A stretch of 23,168 nucleotides of DNA from positions 1 through 23,168 of IMG/VR virus record IMGVR_UViG_3300021960_009438, one strand, 5' to 3'. Shown here piece by piece: positions 8,336 through 15,987 of the stretch. Positions within the stretch are counted from its first letter, which is position 1, and each line of letters starts with the position of its first letter. This DNA is from a virus. Below the pieces are notes generated by a model. The model was not told the DNA's origin. It did no database searches and saw nothing but the letters and a program-made list of their open reading frames with translations. The translations under genes were made by a program, and so were the position numbers.

Positions 8336-8570
8336 ATGGAATCGTATTCACAAGTCTGAAGAGTACTTGGAACGTATTATTAACGAGTTAGTGTTCGAAC
8401 AAGTAACCGAACACTACGCAGTAGATTCAATTGAAGAGCTTACTAGAGATCAAGTTGCTGAGCTCGAGTATTTCAGAGATGAAGTCCTCCACGAGTACAG
8501 TCCTTTGCAGATTGGTTTTTCAGATGTAATACAGATGTGGGAATCGGAGAACTGGGATGAAGCAAGGTAA
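8325..8570 (+). CDS. Small acidic conserved phage protein
   Basis: An 81-residue, mostly helical, strongly acidic protein. EEL.RDQVAELEYFRDE around 38-53 and SPLQIGFSDVIQMWE at about 59-73 resemble small uncharacterised proteins of T4-like marine phages, from memory. A GGAGG site precedes ATG 8325. It overlaps the glycosyltransferase by 11 nt and the cupin by 14 nt. No function can be assigned. Confidence 0.6.
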   Translation: MAFEWNRIHKSEEYLERIINELVFEQVTEHYAVDSIEELTRDQVAELEYFRDEVLHEYSPLQIGFSDVIQMWESENWDEAR

Positions 8571-8904
8571 GGTTTGGGGTGAAACTAAACTGGTAGCGTT
8601 GGTACCAGGTGTATTAGAGTTTCACCGTATTGAGGCAAAGAAAGGTGGTGTATGTAGTAAGCATGCTCACCAAAGTAAGACCAACGGCTTCTTTGTAGAG
8701 TCTGGTAAGCTGTTGATTCGAGAATGGCAGAACCGATATGACCTTGTCGATGAGACCATCTTGGAAGCAGGTGACTACTGTATCGTACCTCCTGGTGTGT
8801 ACCACCAGTTTGAGGTTCTGGAAGATTGCATAGCATTTGAGCTTTACTATGCAGAGTTGGTAGGGGATGATATCGTAAGAGAAAGTGTGGGGTTCAAGCA
8901 ATGA
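8557..8904 (+). CDS. Single-domain cupin
   Basis: A 115-residue double-stranded beta-helix protein. Cupin motif 1 is G30...H36-A-H38...E48.G50, and motif 2 is GDYCIVPPGVYHQF (72-85) with H83. These residues are the usual ligands for one metal ion. Small cupins may be sugar-phosphate isomerases, epimerases, dioxygenases or sensors; sequence alone cannot choose. Its place beside sugar-nucleotide genes suggests a role in making or sensing a sugar. It overlaps neighbours by 14 nt and 4 nt. Confidence 0.78.
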   Translation: MKQGKVWGETKLVALVPGVLEFHRIEAKKGGVCSKHAHQSKTNGFFVESGKLLIREWQNRYDLVDETILEAGDYCIVPPGVYHQFEVLEDCIAFELYYAELVGDDIVRESVGFKQ

Positions 8905-9125
8905 TCACCATTTATTCACGACCTGGATGCAAGTGGTGTGAGACATCTAAGTCTATTCTAGAGTTAAAGGGTATTGAGTACAATGAACTAATGCTCGATG
9001 TAGATATTACAGTCGAACAACTTAAACAGTTAGTACCTGGTGCCAAGTCTGTTCCTCAGATAATGGATGATAATATCTACGTTGGTGGTTACAAAGAGTT
9101 AGTTGAGTATTTGGATACAAAGTGA
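8901..9125 (+). CDS. Glutaredoxin
   Basis: A 74-residue protein covering a complete minimal glutaredoxin. The redox centre CKWC is at 10-13, the cis-proline motif SVPQI at 50-54 and the GG pair that binds glutathione at 62-63. It would shuttle electrons from glutathione to protein disulfides or to ribonucleotide reductase, as T4 NrdC does; no nrd gene lies in this window. It starts in an ATGA overlap with the cupin and overlaps the next gene by 4 nt. It may keep cassette enzymes or a host target reduced. Confidence 0.88.
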   Translation: MITIYSRPGCKWCETSKSILELKGIEYNELMLDVDITVEQLKQLVPGAKSVPQIMDDNIYVGGYKELVEYLDTK

Positions 9126-9889
9126 AAATTGGTATTGTTGGTTATGGTCATGTTGGCAAGGCAACTCACAAGTTGTTCCCTGATGCCCAAATATATGATC
9201 CTGCCATCCACAAATATGGAACTCCTCTCAGGAACATCGACATAGCCTTTCTTGCTGTTCCAACTCCCTGGAATGGTAAGGAACTTGATTGCTCGGCTGT
9301 AGAAGATGCTCTGTGTAAAATACCTTGCGAGCTAGTTGTAATACGCAGTGCAACTTACCCAGGATTTGCAGATGAAATGTCTGTAAAATACAACAAGCGA
9401 ATTGTGATACAACCTGAGCACTTGGGTGAAACTCCTAATCACCCAATGACTCATCTTGGGGAAAGGCAGTTTATGATACTTGGTGGGTCAGCTGAAGATC
9501 GTAGAAAAGTGATTGAGTGTTATGCATCAGTGTACAATTCTAATATTACAATTAGACAAATGTCTGCCAAAGAAGCTGAGTTTGTAAAATTGTCCGAAAA
9601 CAGGGCTATCTTTTGGAAAGTGATGCAGTGCCAAGAATTATATGACGCTTGTGAAGCAGCTGGTATTGATTACTACACTGTAAGAGAAGCTGTGTATGGA
9701 GATGACCCAAGGCTTGACTTATGGTTTAGTTTCGTGTACCCTGACAGCAGAGGTGCAAACAGTAAATGTATTCCTAAAGACGTACATGCATGGAATCATT
9801 TTTGTGAAAGCGTGGGACTAGATGCCTATGCTACTAAACATCTTCTAACCTACAATGAGACGCTAGTGAGTAAATCGAATGAGTACTAA
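9122..9889 (+). CDS. UDP-glucose/GDP-mannose dehydrogenase-like protein, short form
   Basis: A 255-residue protein with GTG start 9122. An N-terminal NAD Rossmann motif GYGHVG (7-12) and VPTPW (46-50) match the family. EFVKLSEN (153-160) places the catalytic-type Lys156 and Asn160, and KCIPKD (215-220) holds Cys216. Cellular enzymes are about 390-450 residues; the C-terminal UDP-binding domain is missing. The catalytic Lys, Asn and Cys all remain, so it is not an obvious wreck. It may oxidise or bind a sugar nucleotide with a partner supplying the missing domain. It overlaps the glutaredoxin (4 nt) and the glycosyltransferase (11 nt). Confidence 0.75.
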   Translation: MKIGIVGYGHVGKATHKLFPDAQIYDPAIHKYGTPLRNIDIAFLAVPTPWNGKELDCSAVEDALCKIPCELVVIRSATYPGFADEMSVKYNKRIVIQPEHLGETPNHPMTHLGERQFMILGGSAEDRRKVIECYASVYNSNITIRQMSAKEAEFVKLSENRAIFWKVMQCQELYDACEAAGIDYYTVREAVYGDDPRLDLWFSFVYPDSRGANSKCIPKDVHAWNHFCESVGLDAYATKHLLTYNETLVSKSNEY

Positions 9890-10892
9890 GTTAAAGATAA
9901 TTGACGATGCACCTAAAATGGAAGCTGAAGGAGATGAGTTTTCATTTGGTGGTGTGACTACTGATGAGCTATCCAAGAATGCAATGGGTGGCACTGAAAT
10001 GATGAAGCATGGTCTGTATGACCGTCTCGATCCGGAGTTGCGAGACAAAGTGCAAATCATTTGCAGTCGTGTTAGAGAAGTTGATAGTAATCGGCCAACA
10101 ATTTTGTGGTTGCACGATATGTTCAATGATCCAGAAGCTCAACATTTGCAGGATGCAGAGCAACGCGCGCGCTTCGATAAGTTGGTGTTTGTTTCTAACT
10201 TCCAAAAGACACAGTATGAACTCGCATACGGTTTAAAGCCAAGTGAGTATGTTATCTTAAAGAACTGTATCAAACCAATTGAAGCTCACGTAAAGCCTTC
10301 TCCAGCAGATCAGATTAACATTATCTACCACACTACACCTCACCGTGGATTAGATATTCTAGTGCCCGTATTTGAAGAGCTGTGCAATCACCATGACAAT
10401 ATTGTACTGGACGTATACTCTAGTTTTAACATTTACGGTTGGGGTGAACGAGATGCTGACTACGAGCATTTGTTTGAGAAGTGCCGTAACCACCCAAAGA
10501 TAAATTACCACGGCTATCAGCCTAACGATGTAGTGCGGGAAGCATTAAAGAAAGCACACATCTTTGCATTTCCATCTATCTGGCCAGAGACATCCTGTAT
10601 AGCTGCTATGGAGGCCATGTCGGCTAGATGTGCTGTGATCGCACCAGACTTTGCTGCTCTACCGGAGACACTGGCTGGCTTTGGGATTACATATAGCATG
10701 CATGAGGATATTAATGTACATGCCAACATCTTTATCCAGGTACTTAATCAGACCATTAACCAAATGAATACTGATGCTATGGATAACCGACTTGACTTTC
10801 AAAAAGCCTATGTCGATGGATTTTATACTTGGGAATCAAGAGTACCTCAGTGGGAGTCGTTAATTCAAAGCCTGGTAAACAGGGCAACATAA
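9879..10892 (+). CDS. Glycosyltransferase family 4 (GT-B)
   Basis: A 337-residue protein. NAMGGTEM at 34-41 is the N-terminal glycine loop, VFVSNFQK at 103-110 the acceptor-side strand, and YHTTPHRGLDIL at 150-161 the donor-binding turn. FPSIWPETSCIAAMEAM (231-247) gives the E-x7-E signature (E237, E245), with CAV.APD and ALPET after it. This is a complete GT4 layout. The last part (about 300-337) is helical. It is the final gene of the cassette. Donor and acceptor unknown. Confidence 0.85.
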   Translation: MSTKLKIIDDAPKMEAEGDEFSFGGVTTDELSKNAMGGTEMMKHGLYDRLDPELRDKVQIICSRVREVDSNRPTILWLHDMFNDPEAQHLQDAEQRARFDKLVFVSNFQKTQYELAYGLKPSEYVILKNCIKPIEAHVKPSPADQINIIYHTTPHRGLDILVPVFEELCNHHDNIVLDVYSSFNIYGWGERDADYEHLFEKCRNHPKINYHGYQPNDVVREALKKAHIFAFPSIWPETSCIAAMEAMSARCAVIAPDFAALPETLAGFGITYSMHEDINVHANIFIQVLNQTINQMNTDAMDNRLDFQKAYVDGFYTWESRVPQWESLIQSLVNRAT

Positions 10893-10894
10893 AT

Positions 10895-11212
10895 ATGTTG
10901 ATGGGTAATGTAATACAGTTTCCAGGAACTAGAATAGATCCTGTCCAACAACAAGTTGATGACTTCTACGAGAAGGAGCTATCCAAGGCCTTCATTGAAG
11001 ATTTCGTTGATAAAGTTGGACATGGTCTAGTAAACGAATTACATAACAATGGTTATGATGTAGATGATGAAGAGTTCATAGTAAGATATATGTACTCACT
11101 GGAAGTTGTTAAATCCGTACTATATAATAGTAAGAACATTGACCACATCCTTACTAGCAGAATTGGTAAGCAAGCAAGAAAATATTTTGAAAATGAAGTG
11201 ACGGAACAATGA
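10895..11212 (+). CDS. Conserved phage protein, unknown function
   Basis: The start is taken as ATG 10895, two bases after the previous stop and about 10 nt after an AGGG site, giving 105 residues; ATG 10901 is also possible. VIQFPGTR near residues 6-13 resembles the start of several small T4-like proteins of the V.PFP type. The middle is acidic (YDVDDEEF at about 56-63) and the rest helical. No motif indicates an activity. It overlaps the next gene as ATGA. Confidence 0.6.
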   Translation: MLMGNVIQFPGTRIDPVQQQVDDFYEKELSKAFIEDFVDKVGHGLVNELHNNGYDVDDEEFIVRYMYSLEVVKSVLYNSKNIDHILTSRIGKQARKYFENEVTEQ

Positions 11213-11649
11213 ATGAATCAATCTATGAAACCCTTCTAAAAGTAGCTAAACTCGATGGTAACAAAGCAAGGTCTGAAGCACTATCTGCTTATCAGAATGA
11301 CTTTCCTATTAAAGTTATTCTTGATCTTGTCTACAATCCAAACATAAAGTTTCTACTTCCAGAGAGCGATCCACCCTATACTCCTGTCGACGAAGGCATC
11401 GATGCACAGAATGTGCTTAAAGCAGACATTCGTCGTTTAAAGTACTGTCTAAACATTCCAGACGGAGAACAGCTTCGTCCTCACAAACGTGAGCTTATGT
11501 TTATTCAAATGCTTGAAGCTGTCGATGCTAAGGACGCTAAACTTCTTTTAGCTGTAAAGAACAAGAAGTTGCCACCTGAGCTCAAAGACATAACAGAGAG
11601 TGTAGTGAGGAAAGCGTTCCCTGGGATTGAAGAGAAATGGAAAAAGTAG
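11209..11649 (+). CDS. DUF6433-like conserved T4-type protein
   Basis: A 146-residue, mostly helical protein. SIYETLLKV at the N-terminus, FLLPE.DPPYTP at about 48-59, RELMFIQMLEAVDAKDAKLLLAVKNKK at about 88-114 (read in two parts) and RKAFPGIEE near the end match the DUF6433 proteins of T4-like phages as I remember them. No enzyme motif is present, and its role is unknown. It is coupled at both ends by short overlaps and precedes other genes of the conserved block. Confidence 0.62.
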   Translation: MNESIYETLLKVAKLDGNKARSEALSAYQNDFPIKVILDLVYNPNIKFLLPESDPPYTPVDEGIDAQNVLKADIRRLKYCLNIPDGEQLRPHKRELMFIQMLEAVDAKDAKLLLAVKNKKLPPELKDITESVVRKAFPGIEEKWKK

Positions 11650-12254
11650 CTTTTATTATTGGCAACGGTCCAAGCAGAAAGAAGTTCGACATAACAAAGC
11701 TAAAGGGTAACGGAACAATATACGGGTGCAATGCCTTGTATAGAGACTACCCTGATCTTGTTGACTACTTAGTGTCAATTGACCCTCCGATTATAGAGGA
11801 AATAACTGCTAGCGATTTCCCAAAAGAAAAGTTTATTGTACCCCCATTAGAAGAGCAGTTTGAGGATCCTCAATATAACCAGTATCAGCGTTTTAGATCA
11901 AATGCTGGGGTCAATGCTATGCTGGAAGCAATAAAAGCGGGACACAACGTTTTATACTGCTTAGGATTCGACTTTATGATTAAGTCCCCTAAGATGTCAC
12001 TTGGAAATCTTTACGATGGTACTAACGCATACGGCCCTGAGACGCGTTCTAGGTACAATGATAATCTAAATAGAGTAAAGTACATGCAGTTTATAGCGCA
12101 TAAGTACAATAAAGTGAAATTCAAGTTTGTCGTACCTAGGTTCGGCAACAAAGATGAGTACCATAACTTGAATGCAAAAAATGTGTTTGGTGTATTCTAC
12201 GACTCATTTGAGCAGTCATTGCAGCAAGATGTTGCGGAGGCCGCTGTAGGATAA
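11637..12254 (+). CDS. Conserved phage protein with a GNGPS motif
   Basis: A 205-residue protein. IIGNGPSRKKFD at 7-18 is a nucleotide-binding-like loop also seen in the DUF115/MptE-like and some sialic-acid/GT groups. TIYGCNALYRDYPD at about 27-40 is a second distinctive stretch. RSNAGVNAMLEAI at about 87-99 suggests a helix after a strand. The protein may bind a nucleotide or sugar nucleotide; this is a motif-level inference. It overlaps its neighbours by 13 nt and 1 nt. Confidence 0.55.
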   Translation: MEKVAFIIGNGPSRKKFDITKLKGNGTIYGCNALYRDYPDLVDYLVSIDPPIIEEITASDFPKEKFIVPPLEEQFEDPQYNQYQRFRSNAGVNAMLEAIKAGHNVLYCLGFDFMIKSPKMSLGNLYDGTNAYGPETRSRYNDNLNRVKYMQFIAHKYNKVKFKFVVPRFGNKDEYHNLNAKNVFGVFYDSFEQSLQQDVAEAAVG

Positions 12255-12568
12255 TGCCGACCTATACTTTCAAAGATACCAACACCGACGAATACTTCGA
12301 AGAAATCATGTCCTATGATGAGAAGATTCGTTTCTTAGAAGAATGTCCCTGGATAACCTCTGTGCTCAATGGAATTAACATTGTGGCAGGCACTGGCATG
12401 GATTCTAGAATTAAGAATGATGACGGATGGAACGAAACCCTACAAAAGATAGGTGAAGCCCATCCGTCTAGTGACTTAGCTAATCGTTATGTTAAAAAGA
12501 CAGCGAAGGAAGCAAAGACTGAAAACGCTGTAGCGAAATGGAGGCAAACCCGTCAACTACAACAATAA
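12254..12568 (+). CDS. FmdB-like conserved phage protein
   Basis: A 104-residue protein whose start MPTYTFKDTNTDEYFEEIMS has the strand pattern of an FmdB-type zinc ribbon, but the metal-binding cysteines of true FmdB are absent here. The second part (about 57-80) has DDGWNETLQKIGEAHPSS, common in phage members. The C-terminus is basic (KKTAKEAKTENAV). Role unknown; relatives sit next to PhoH in T4-like phages in my memory. The start follows the previous stop as TAATG. Confidence 0.6.
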   Translation: MPTYTFKDTNTDEYFEEIMSYDEKIRFLEECPWITSVLNGINIVAGTGMDSRIKNDDGWNETLQKIGEAHPSSDLANRYVKKTAKEAKTENAVAKWRQTRQLQQ

Positions 12569-12580
12569 CTAGGAGCTACA

Positions 12581-13351
12581 ATGTCCGATCTCGGTTTAGC
12601 TTATCAAGAGTACGATTTTTACGAAGAATTATTCGAAAAGCCTAAAAGGATAAAAAGAAAGAAAGAACCGATTAAAAAATTCCAACTTAATTTAAGGATG
12701 GTACCGGCAAGAACTACTAACCAGCAAATTGCATATGATTACTTTGAACAAGAAGAGCATCTGATTCTTCATGGCCTTGCCGGCACTGGTAAAACCTTTA
12801 TCACATTGTACCTCGCTCTCAAACGATTGTTTGAACCTAATTGTTATCAAGATAAAGTAGTAATAGTAAGATCAGTAGTACCTACCAGAGAGATGGGTTT
12901 CCTTCCTGGTAGTGAAAGAGAGAAGATGAAAACCTATGAAGCTCCCTACCAAGCAATGTGTAACGATTTGTTTGGTAGAGGTGACGCGTATGAGATTCTA
13001 AAGACCAAAAACCAGATAGAGTTCATCAGCACTTCTTTCATCAGGGGCACTACAATGGACGACTCTATCATCATAGTTGACGAAGCTCAGAACTTGACCT
13101 TCCACGAGTTAGACAGTATAATTACAAGAGTAGGAGTTAACAGTCAGATTGTGTTTTGTGGTGACTGTGGTCAAACTGACTTAGACAAGCCTTGGGACAA
13201 AAGTGGTCTAGATCAGTTTATGAATATCCTTAATTACGTAGATGGATTTAAGAAAGTTGAATTTAGTTATGACGACATTATTAGGTCTGGCCTTGTGCGA
13301 GACTATTTGATTGCTAAAGATGGTTATCTGAATGACAATTTTGTATTATGA
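12581..13351 (+). CDS. phoH: PhoH-family ATPase
   Basis: A 256-residue protein. Walker A GLAGTGKT at 65-72, VIVRSVVPTREMGFLPG (94-110) typical of PhoH, Walker B IIIVDEAQN at 163-171 and the sensor-like VFCGDCGQTD (191-200) are all present. The protein is an NTPase with the core of superfamily 1 helicase-like folds; cellular PhoH is phosphate-starvation induced and linked to RNA metabolism. It is common in marine phages. A basic N-terminus (about 20-33) precedes the core. A clear AGGAG precedes ATG 12581. The end overlaps the next gene by 20 nt. Confidence 0.9.
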   Translation: MSDLGLAYQEYDFYEELFEKPKRIKRKKEPIKKFQLNLRMVPARTTNQQIAYDYFEQEEHLILHGLAGTGKTFITLYLALKRLFEPNCYQDKVVIVRSVVPTREMGFLPGSEREKMKTYEAPYQAMCNDLFGRGDAYEILKTKNQIEFISTSFIRGTTMDDSIIIVDEAQNLTFHELDSIITRVGVNSQIVFCGDCGQTDLDKPWDKSGLDQFMNILNYVDGFKKVEFSYDDIIRSGLVRDYLIAKDGYLNDNFVL

Positions 13352-14078
13352 TATCTTGTTACCTAATGAAACAGGTAACGTTGAAATTTCTTCATACCTT
13401 CGACCTTGTACAAATAAGTCATCATCGTGGTGGAATTCTCTTGATCTTTATCTCCAGGGTGCGAAGGATCTAGCTGGTTGGTTTAACCGATCTATCCGCA
13501 ACGGAAATGATTTGTGGCAGTCAGACACTCCCTTTACTATAAAGGTATGTCCTGGTGTAGGTGATCTTTTTAAGGCTAGTTTTTTGGTCACGTGGCCATG
13601 TGACTGCTTGCTTTCTATTAATGGGTCGGATAGAGATACTTTTACATTTCATTATAAAGGTGCTAACTATGATAGTGGAGAGAAGTTAGTGAGTTTTTAT
13701 TCTCATCCAACAGGACAATGGGAATCTAAATTCTCAGACATTTACCATGGCATGGTCAATCTTAAAATAGAGCTACCTGTAAAGTTGTGGAGTCCTAAAC
13801 CTACACCCATGATGTTCATCAGTCCTGATTATCATCTTAACTACGTACCATATAGCGTAATGCCTGGGATCGTTACCTGTAAACACGATAAGGTTTATAA
13901 TCTTAACATTAACACTATGTTCCCCTTACCAGAACCTGGAGAAACCGCTACGTATGAGTTTAAGGAAGGTACTCCTATATGCTACCTAACTATTATGAAC
14001 GGAAATACAAGACCTACATTAAAACCTAAAAAACCTAAAAACTTTATTCGTAAAAAATTCTTGAGAGGCAACTACTAG
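13332..14078 (+). CDS. DUF6065-like protein
   Basis: A 248-residue, beta-rich protein. WFNRSI at 50-55, CPGVGDLFKASFLVTWP at 73-89, then MMFISPDY (159-166) and EFKEGTPICYLT (210-221) follow the pattern I recall for DUF6065. That family has CPG...F, a P-rich middle strand and a GTP(I/F) ending, and its function is unknown. No metal-binding triad is evident. The start ATG 13332 lies 20 nt inside phoH and has no strong ribosome site, which suggests coupled translation. The C-terminus is very basic (about 229-244). Confidence 0.5.
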   Translation: MTILYYDILLPNETGNVEISSYLRPCTNKSSSWWNSLDLYLQGAKDLAGWFNRSIRNGNDLWQSDTPFTIKVCPGVGDLFKASFLVTWPCDCLLSINGSDRDTFTFHYKGANYDSGEKLVSFYSHPTGQWESKFSDIYHGMVNLKIELPVKLWSPKPTPMMFISPDYHLNYVPYSVMPGIVTCKHDKVYNLNINTMFPLPEPGETATYEFKEGTPICYLTIMNGNTRPTLKPKKPKNFIRKKFLRGNY

Positions 14079-14743
14079 TGTTTAATCACAATCCACCGTT
14101 AGACATTAGCGAGCTAGAAACCAAATCAATAGACGGTACAAGATACTATGAAACCCCAGATGGAAAACTATATCCGTCTGTCACTACCGTACTTAAAGAC
14201 CTGTCAGCAGAAGGTATTGCAGCATGGCGCGCCAAGGTAGGAGCAGATGTTGCCAACCGTATATCAGCTCAAGCGTCTGCAAGAGGTACTGCTGTACATA
14301 AACTTTGTGAAGACTACATTGACAACAAAGAAGACTACTTGGATGGTCACATGCCAGCTAACATTGAGACGTTTAATACACTCAAAGGTTTACTAGACAA
14401 GTATCTTGATAACGTTGTTATGCAGGAGGTGCCCCTGTACTCTAACTACTTAGAAGTAGGTGGACGTGTAGACTGTATTGGTGAATGGAACGGCAAGCTG
14501 TCTGTCATTGACTTCAAGACATCCAAACGACGAAAGCGTAAAGATCAGATTGGTAACTACTTCATGCAAGCAGCTGCATACTGTGTAATGTTTGAAGAAT
14601 TAACAAAGATTCCCATTACACAAACCATTATTCTAATGTCCGTCGATAATGACCATCCTCTAGTGTTTAAGTCTACTCGCGACGAATATATTGATCAATT
14701 CATGAAACAACGCGCAAGTTACCGCGACAAATACGGCCGTTGA
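14078..14743 (+). CDS. PD-(D/E)XK nuclease (RecB/Cas4-like exonuclease)
   Basis: A 221-residue protein with GTG start 14078, one base into the previous stop. YPSVTTVL (32-39) and ARGTAVH (68-74, H74) precede GGRVDCI (128-134, D132) and SVIDFKTSK (142-150, D145 and K147). These are the catalytic core of PD-(D/E)XK exonucleases, with K147 as the lysine and D145 as the second metal ligand. QAAAYC at about 163-168 is the usual Q...Y helix. Cas4, RecB-like and phage exonucleases all share this layout. It probably acts in phage recombination or DNA processing. It ends just as a promoter begins. Confidence 0.82.
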   Translation: MFNHNPPLDISELETKSIDGTRYYETPDGKLYPSVTTVLKDLSAEGIAAWRAKVGADVANRISAQASARGTAVHKLCEDYIDNKEDYLDGHMPANIETFNTLKGLLDKYLDNVVMQEVPLYSNYLEVGGRVDCIGEWNGKLSVIDFKTSKRRKRKDQIGNYFMQAAAYCVMFEELTKIPITQTIILMSVDNDHPLVFKSTRDEYIDQFMKQRASYRDKYGR

Positions 14744-14768
14744 CCTAACCTTAATTTTCAAGGATGAT
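14740..14768 (+). promoter_or_regulatory. Sigma70-like promoter A of a four-member family
   Basis: TTGACC at 14740-14745, a 17-base spacer and GATGAT at 14763-14768. The -35 overlaps the stop of the nuclease gene. A start near 14775 would leave a leader of about 21 nt with GAGTGAG before ATG 14796. The -10 is flanked by a short GGA/TCC dyad (14762-14764 and 14770-14772). The same -35, spacer and -10 pattern recurs at 19128, 19379 and 20987. Confidence 0.7.
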
Positions 14769-14795
14769 GTCCGCCTGTTTGAGTGAGATTTTGTG

Positions 14796-15116
14796 ATGGC
14801 TATTATATCTACTGGTTGTACGTATGACATGACTGGGCGCAAGCGTCGTAAGGCTAAGCCTAAGGGTGAAGTTTACAAAAAGTTCAAGCCTAAGCAAGCC
14901 CGTACTCATATTCCTCCTGCGCGAGCCTTTAGACGAGACGAAGGTGTCGAATACAAGTCTGCTGATATTGATTCGTGCAACACTGCTAAAACTAACACTA
15001 ACGTGTACACCGGTGAGCAGAAGCTACTTGGTATCAGTACTCTCCACAAATCGTGTCTGCAACCTGTCTTCGACAAGCAGACAGCGATAGACAATGCTCA
15101 GATGAGGCGCAACTAA
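14796..15116 (+). CDS. Basic protein of unknown function
   Basis: The start is taken as ATG 14796, 8 nt after GAGTGAG, giving 106 residues; a GTG at 14793 is adjacent. The N-terminal half is very basic (RKRRKAKPK at about 15-23, then KKFKPKQAR) and could bind nucleic acid. Three cysteines are scattered (8, 61 and 86) without a ribbon pattern. No family is recognised with confidence. It is the first gene after promoter A and is coupled to the next gene by TAATG. Confidence 0.65.
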   Translation: MAIISTGCTYDMTGRKRRKAKPKGEVYKKFKPKQARTHIPPARAFRRDEGVEYKSADIDSCNTAKTNTNVYTGEQKLLGISTLHKSCLQPVFDKQTAIDNAQMRRN

Positions 15117-15532
15117 TGTTTGATTATCTGAAGCACGTCGGTACTGTTATTGAGCACGTAGAGAAAGCTCTTCTTCTTTTTATTGTAATGGGTACAGTGT
15201 GGGCAGCTGGTTTTGACATCGTCCATATGTTCGACACACAAGGCAAGATGGCTCTTGCTGATTTGTTTATGCTCTTCATCTACGCTGAGATTCTTGGAAT
15301 GGTTGGCGCCTTCTATAGCAGCCACCGCATTCCTGTCACACTTCCTTTGATCATTGCTATGACTGCATTGACTAGAATGATACTTCTTCAGACCAAAGGA
15401 GACGAACCACTTAACATACTTTTTGAAAGTATAGGGATTCTGGTTCTGGCTGTTAGTGCTCTTATCATGAGCTACAAAGACAAACTCAGTTTACATAAGA
15501 AGGAAAAGTATGGACTTGCGAGAGAAGATTAA
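15116..15532 (+). CDS. psiE: PsiE-family membrane protein
   Basis: A 138-residue protein starting at ATG 15116, coupled by TAATG to the previous gene; E. coli PsiE is close in length. Four membrane helices are visible at about 17-38, 48-68, 72-91 and 101-120. ADLFMLFIYAEIL (48-60), HRIPVTLPLIIAMTALTRMIL (70-90, read in parts) and FESIGILVLAVSALIM (103-118) match the PsiE family. PsiE is phosphate-starvation inducible in enteric bacteria and its molecular role is unclear. The end overlaps the next gene by 23 nt. Its presence beside a basic protein in the unit from promoter A suggests early expression. Confidence 0.78.
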   Translation: MFDYLKHVGTVIEHVEKALLLFIVMGTVWAAGFDIVHMFDTQGKMALADLFMLFIYAEILGMVGAFYSSHRIPVTLPLIIAMTALTRMILLQTKGDEPLNILFESIGILVLAVSALIMSYKDKLSLHKKEKYGLARED

Positions 15533-15716
15533 CCACCGCCTCGACACGTTACAAGAGATGTTGGAGAACAACGAACACCTAGATAAGCCCCAGGCAGCTG
15601 AAGCTTTGATACATCGTATATCTCCTTTCTGGAGCATCTTGTCTGAAGAAGACCGTGACTACGTACAATGTGCTCAGCATGCAATAGAAGACGGAGTTAA
15701 ATGGGGTAAACCATGA
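15510..15716 (+). CDS. Small conserved phage protein
   Basis: A 68-residue helical protein. LREKINHRLDTLQEMLENN at the start and SPFWSILSEEDRDYVQCAQHAIE (about 38-60, read in parts) match a small protein of cyanophages and T4-like marine phages in my memory, function unknown. It has a good AAGGAAAAG ribosome site within the end of psiE, so a 23-nt overlap is credible. It is followed by an ATGA overlap. Confidence 0.68.
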   Translation: MDLREKINHRLDTLQEMLENNEHLDKPQAAEALIHRISPFWSILSEEDRDYVQCAQHAIEDGVKWGKP

Positions 15717-15910
15717 CTAAAGAACGCATGAAGGATCTTTTGATTATCGGAATGCTTCCTTTTCTTGTAGTAGCATATCAAACTACTGATTGGAGCTTTC
15801 TGAGTCCTCTCGATGGTCAAGAACGTAGGTGCGCCATCTATCATCAACATGCAAAACCATCTCATAAATGTGATGTTTACGACAAACCTAAATTATATTT
15901 TCATGATTAG
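15713..15910 (+). CDS. Small single-pass membrane protein
   Basis: A 65-residue ORF starting in an ATGA overlap. One hydrophobic segment, about residues 8-21 (DLLIIGMLPFLVVAY), is followed by a hydrophilic tail rich in His, Asp and Cys (C40, H44, H47, H51, C53). The residues could bind metal but no known pattern is met. No family recognised. It is the last gene of the unit from promoter A. Confidence 0.55.
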   Translation: MTKERMKDLLIIGMLPFLVVAYQTTDWSFLSPLDGQERRCAIYHQHAKPSHKCDVYDKPKLYFHD

Positions 15911-15987
15911 TGTCTCGGGATGACTTCAAACTCGCCCTGGTCGGTACGCACCGTCACCTGAGTAAGTGAAGAAACTGCTCGTTTTAT
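15911..15987. other. GC-rich spacer before the tRNA, possibly a gene remnant
   Basis: The 50 bases 15911-15960 contain 30 G+C (60%), well above the AT-rich surroundings. On the minus strand the frame from 15993 to 15907 is open for 28 codons and reads like a plausible protein end (AVSSLTQVTVRTDQGEFEV...) before a TAA, but it has no start and an upstream stop in the tRNA. On the plus strand a 19-codon frame opens at GTG 15910. Neither is accepted as a gene. No promoter is seen here. Confidence 0.4.

Noticed and set aside
10888-10895. CATAAATA, close to a late promoter box
   Set aside because: It overlaps the start of the 10895 gene and its expected transcript would begin inside that gene; one base differs from the consensus.
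15910-15969. 19-codon plus-strand frame starting at GTG 15910
   Set aside because: It has no ribosome site and is too short; the coding-like look may come only from the GC-rich composition.
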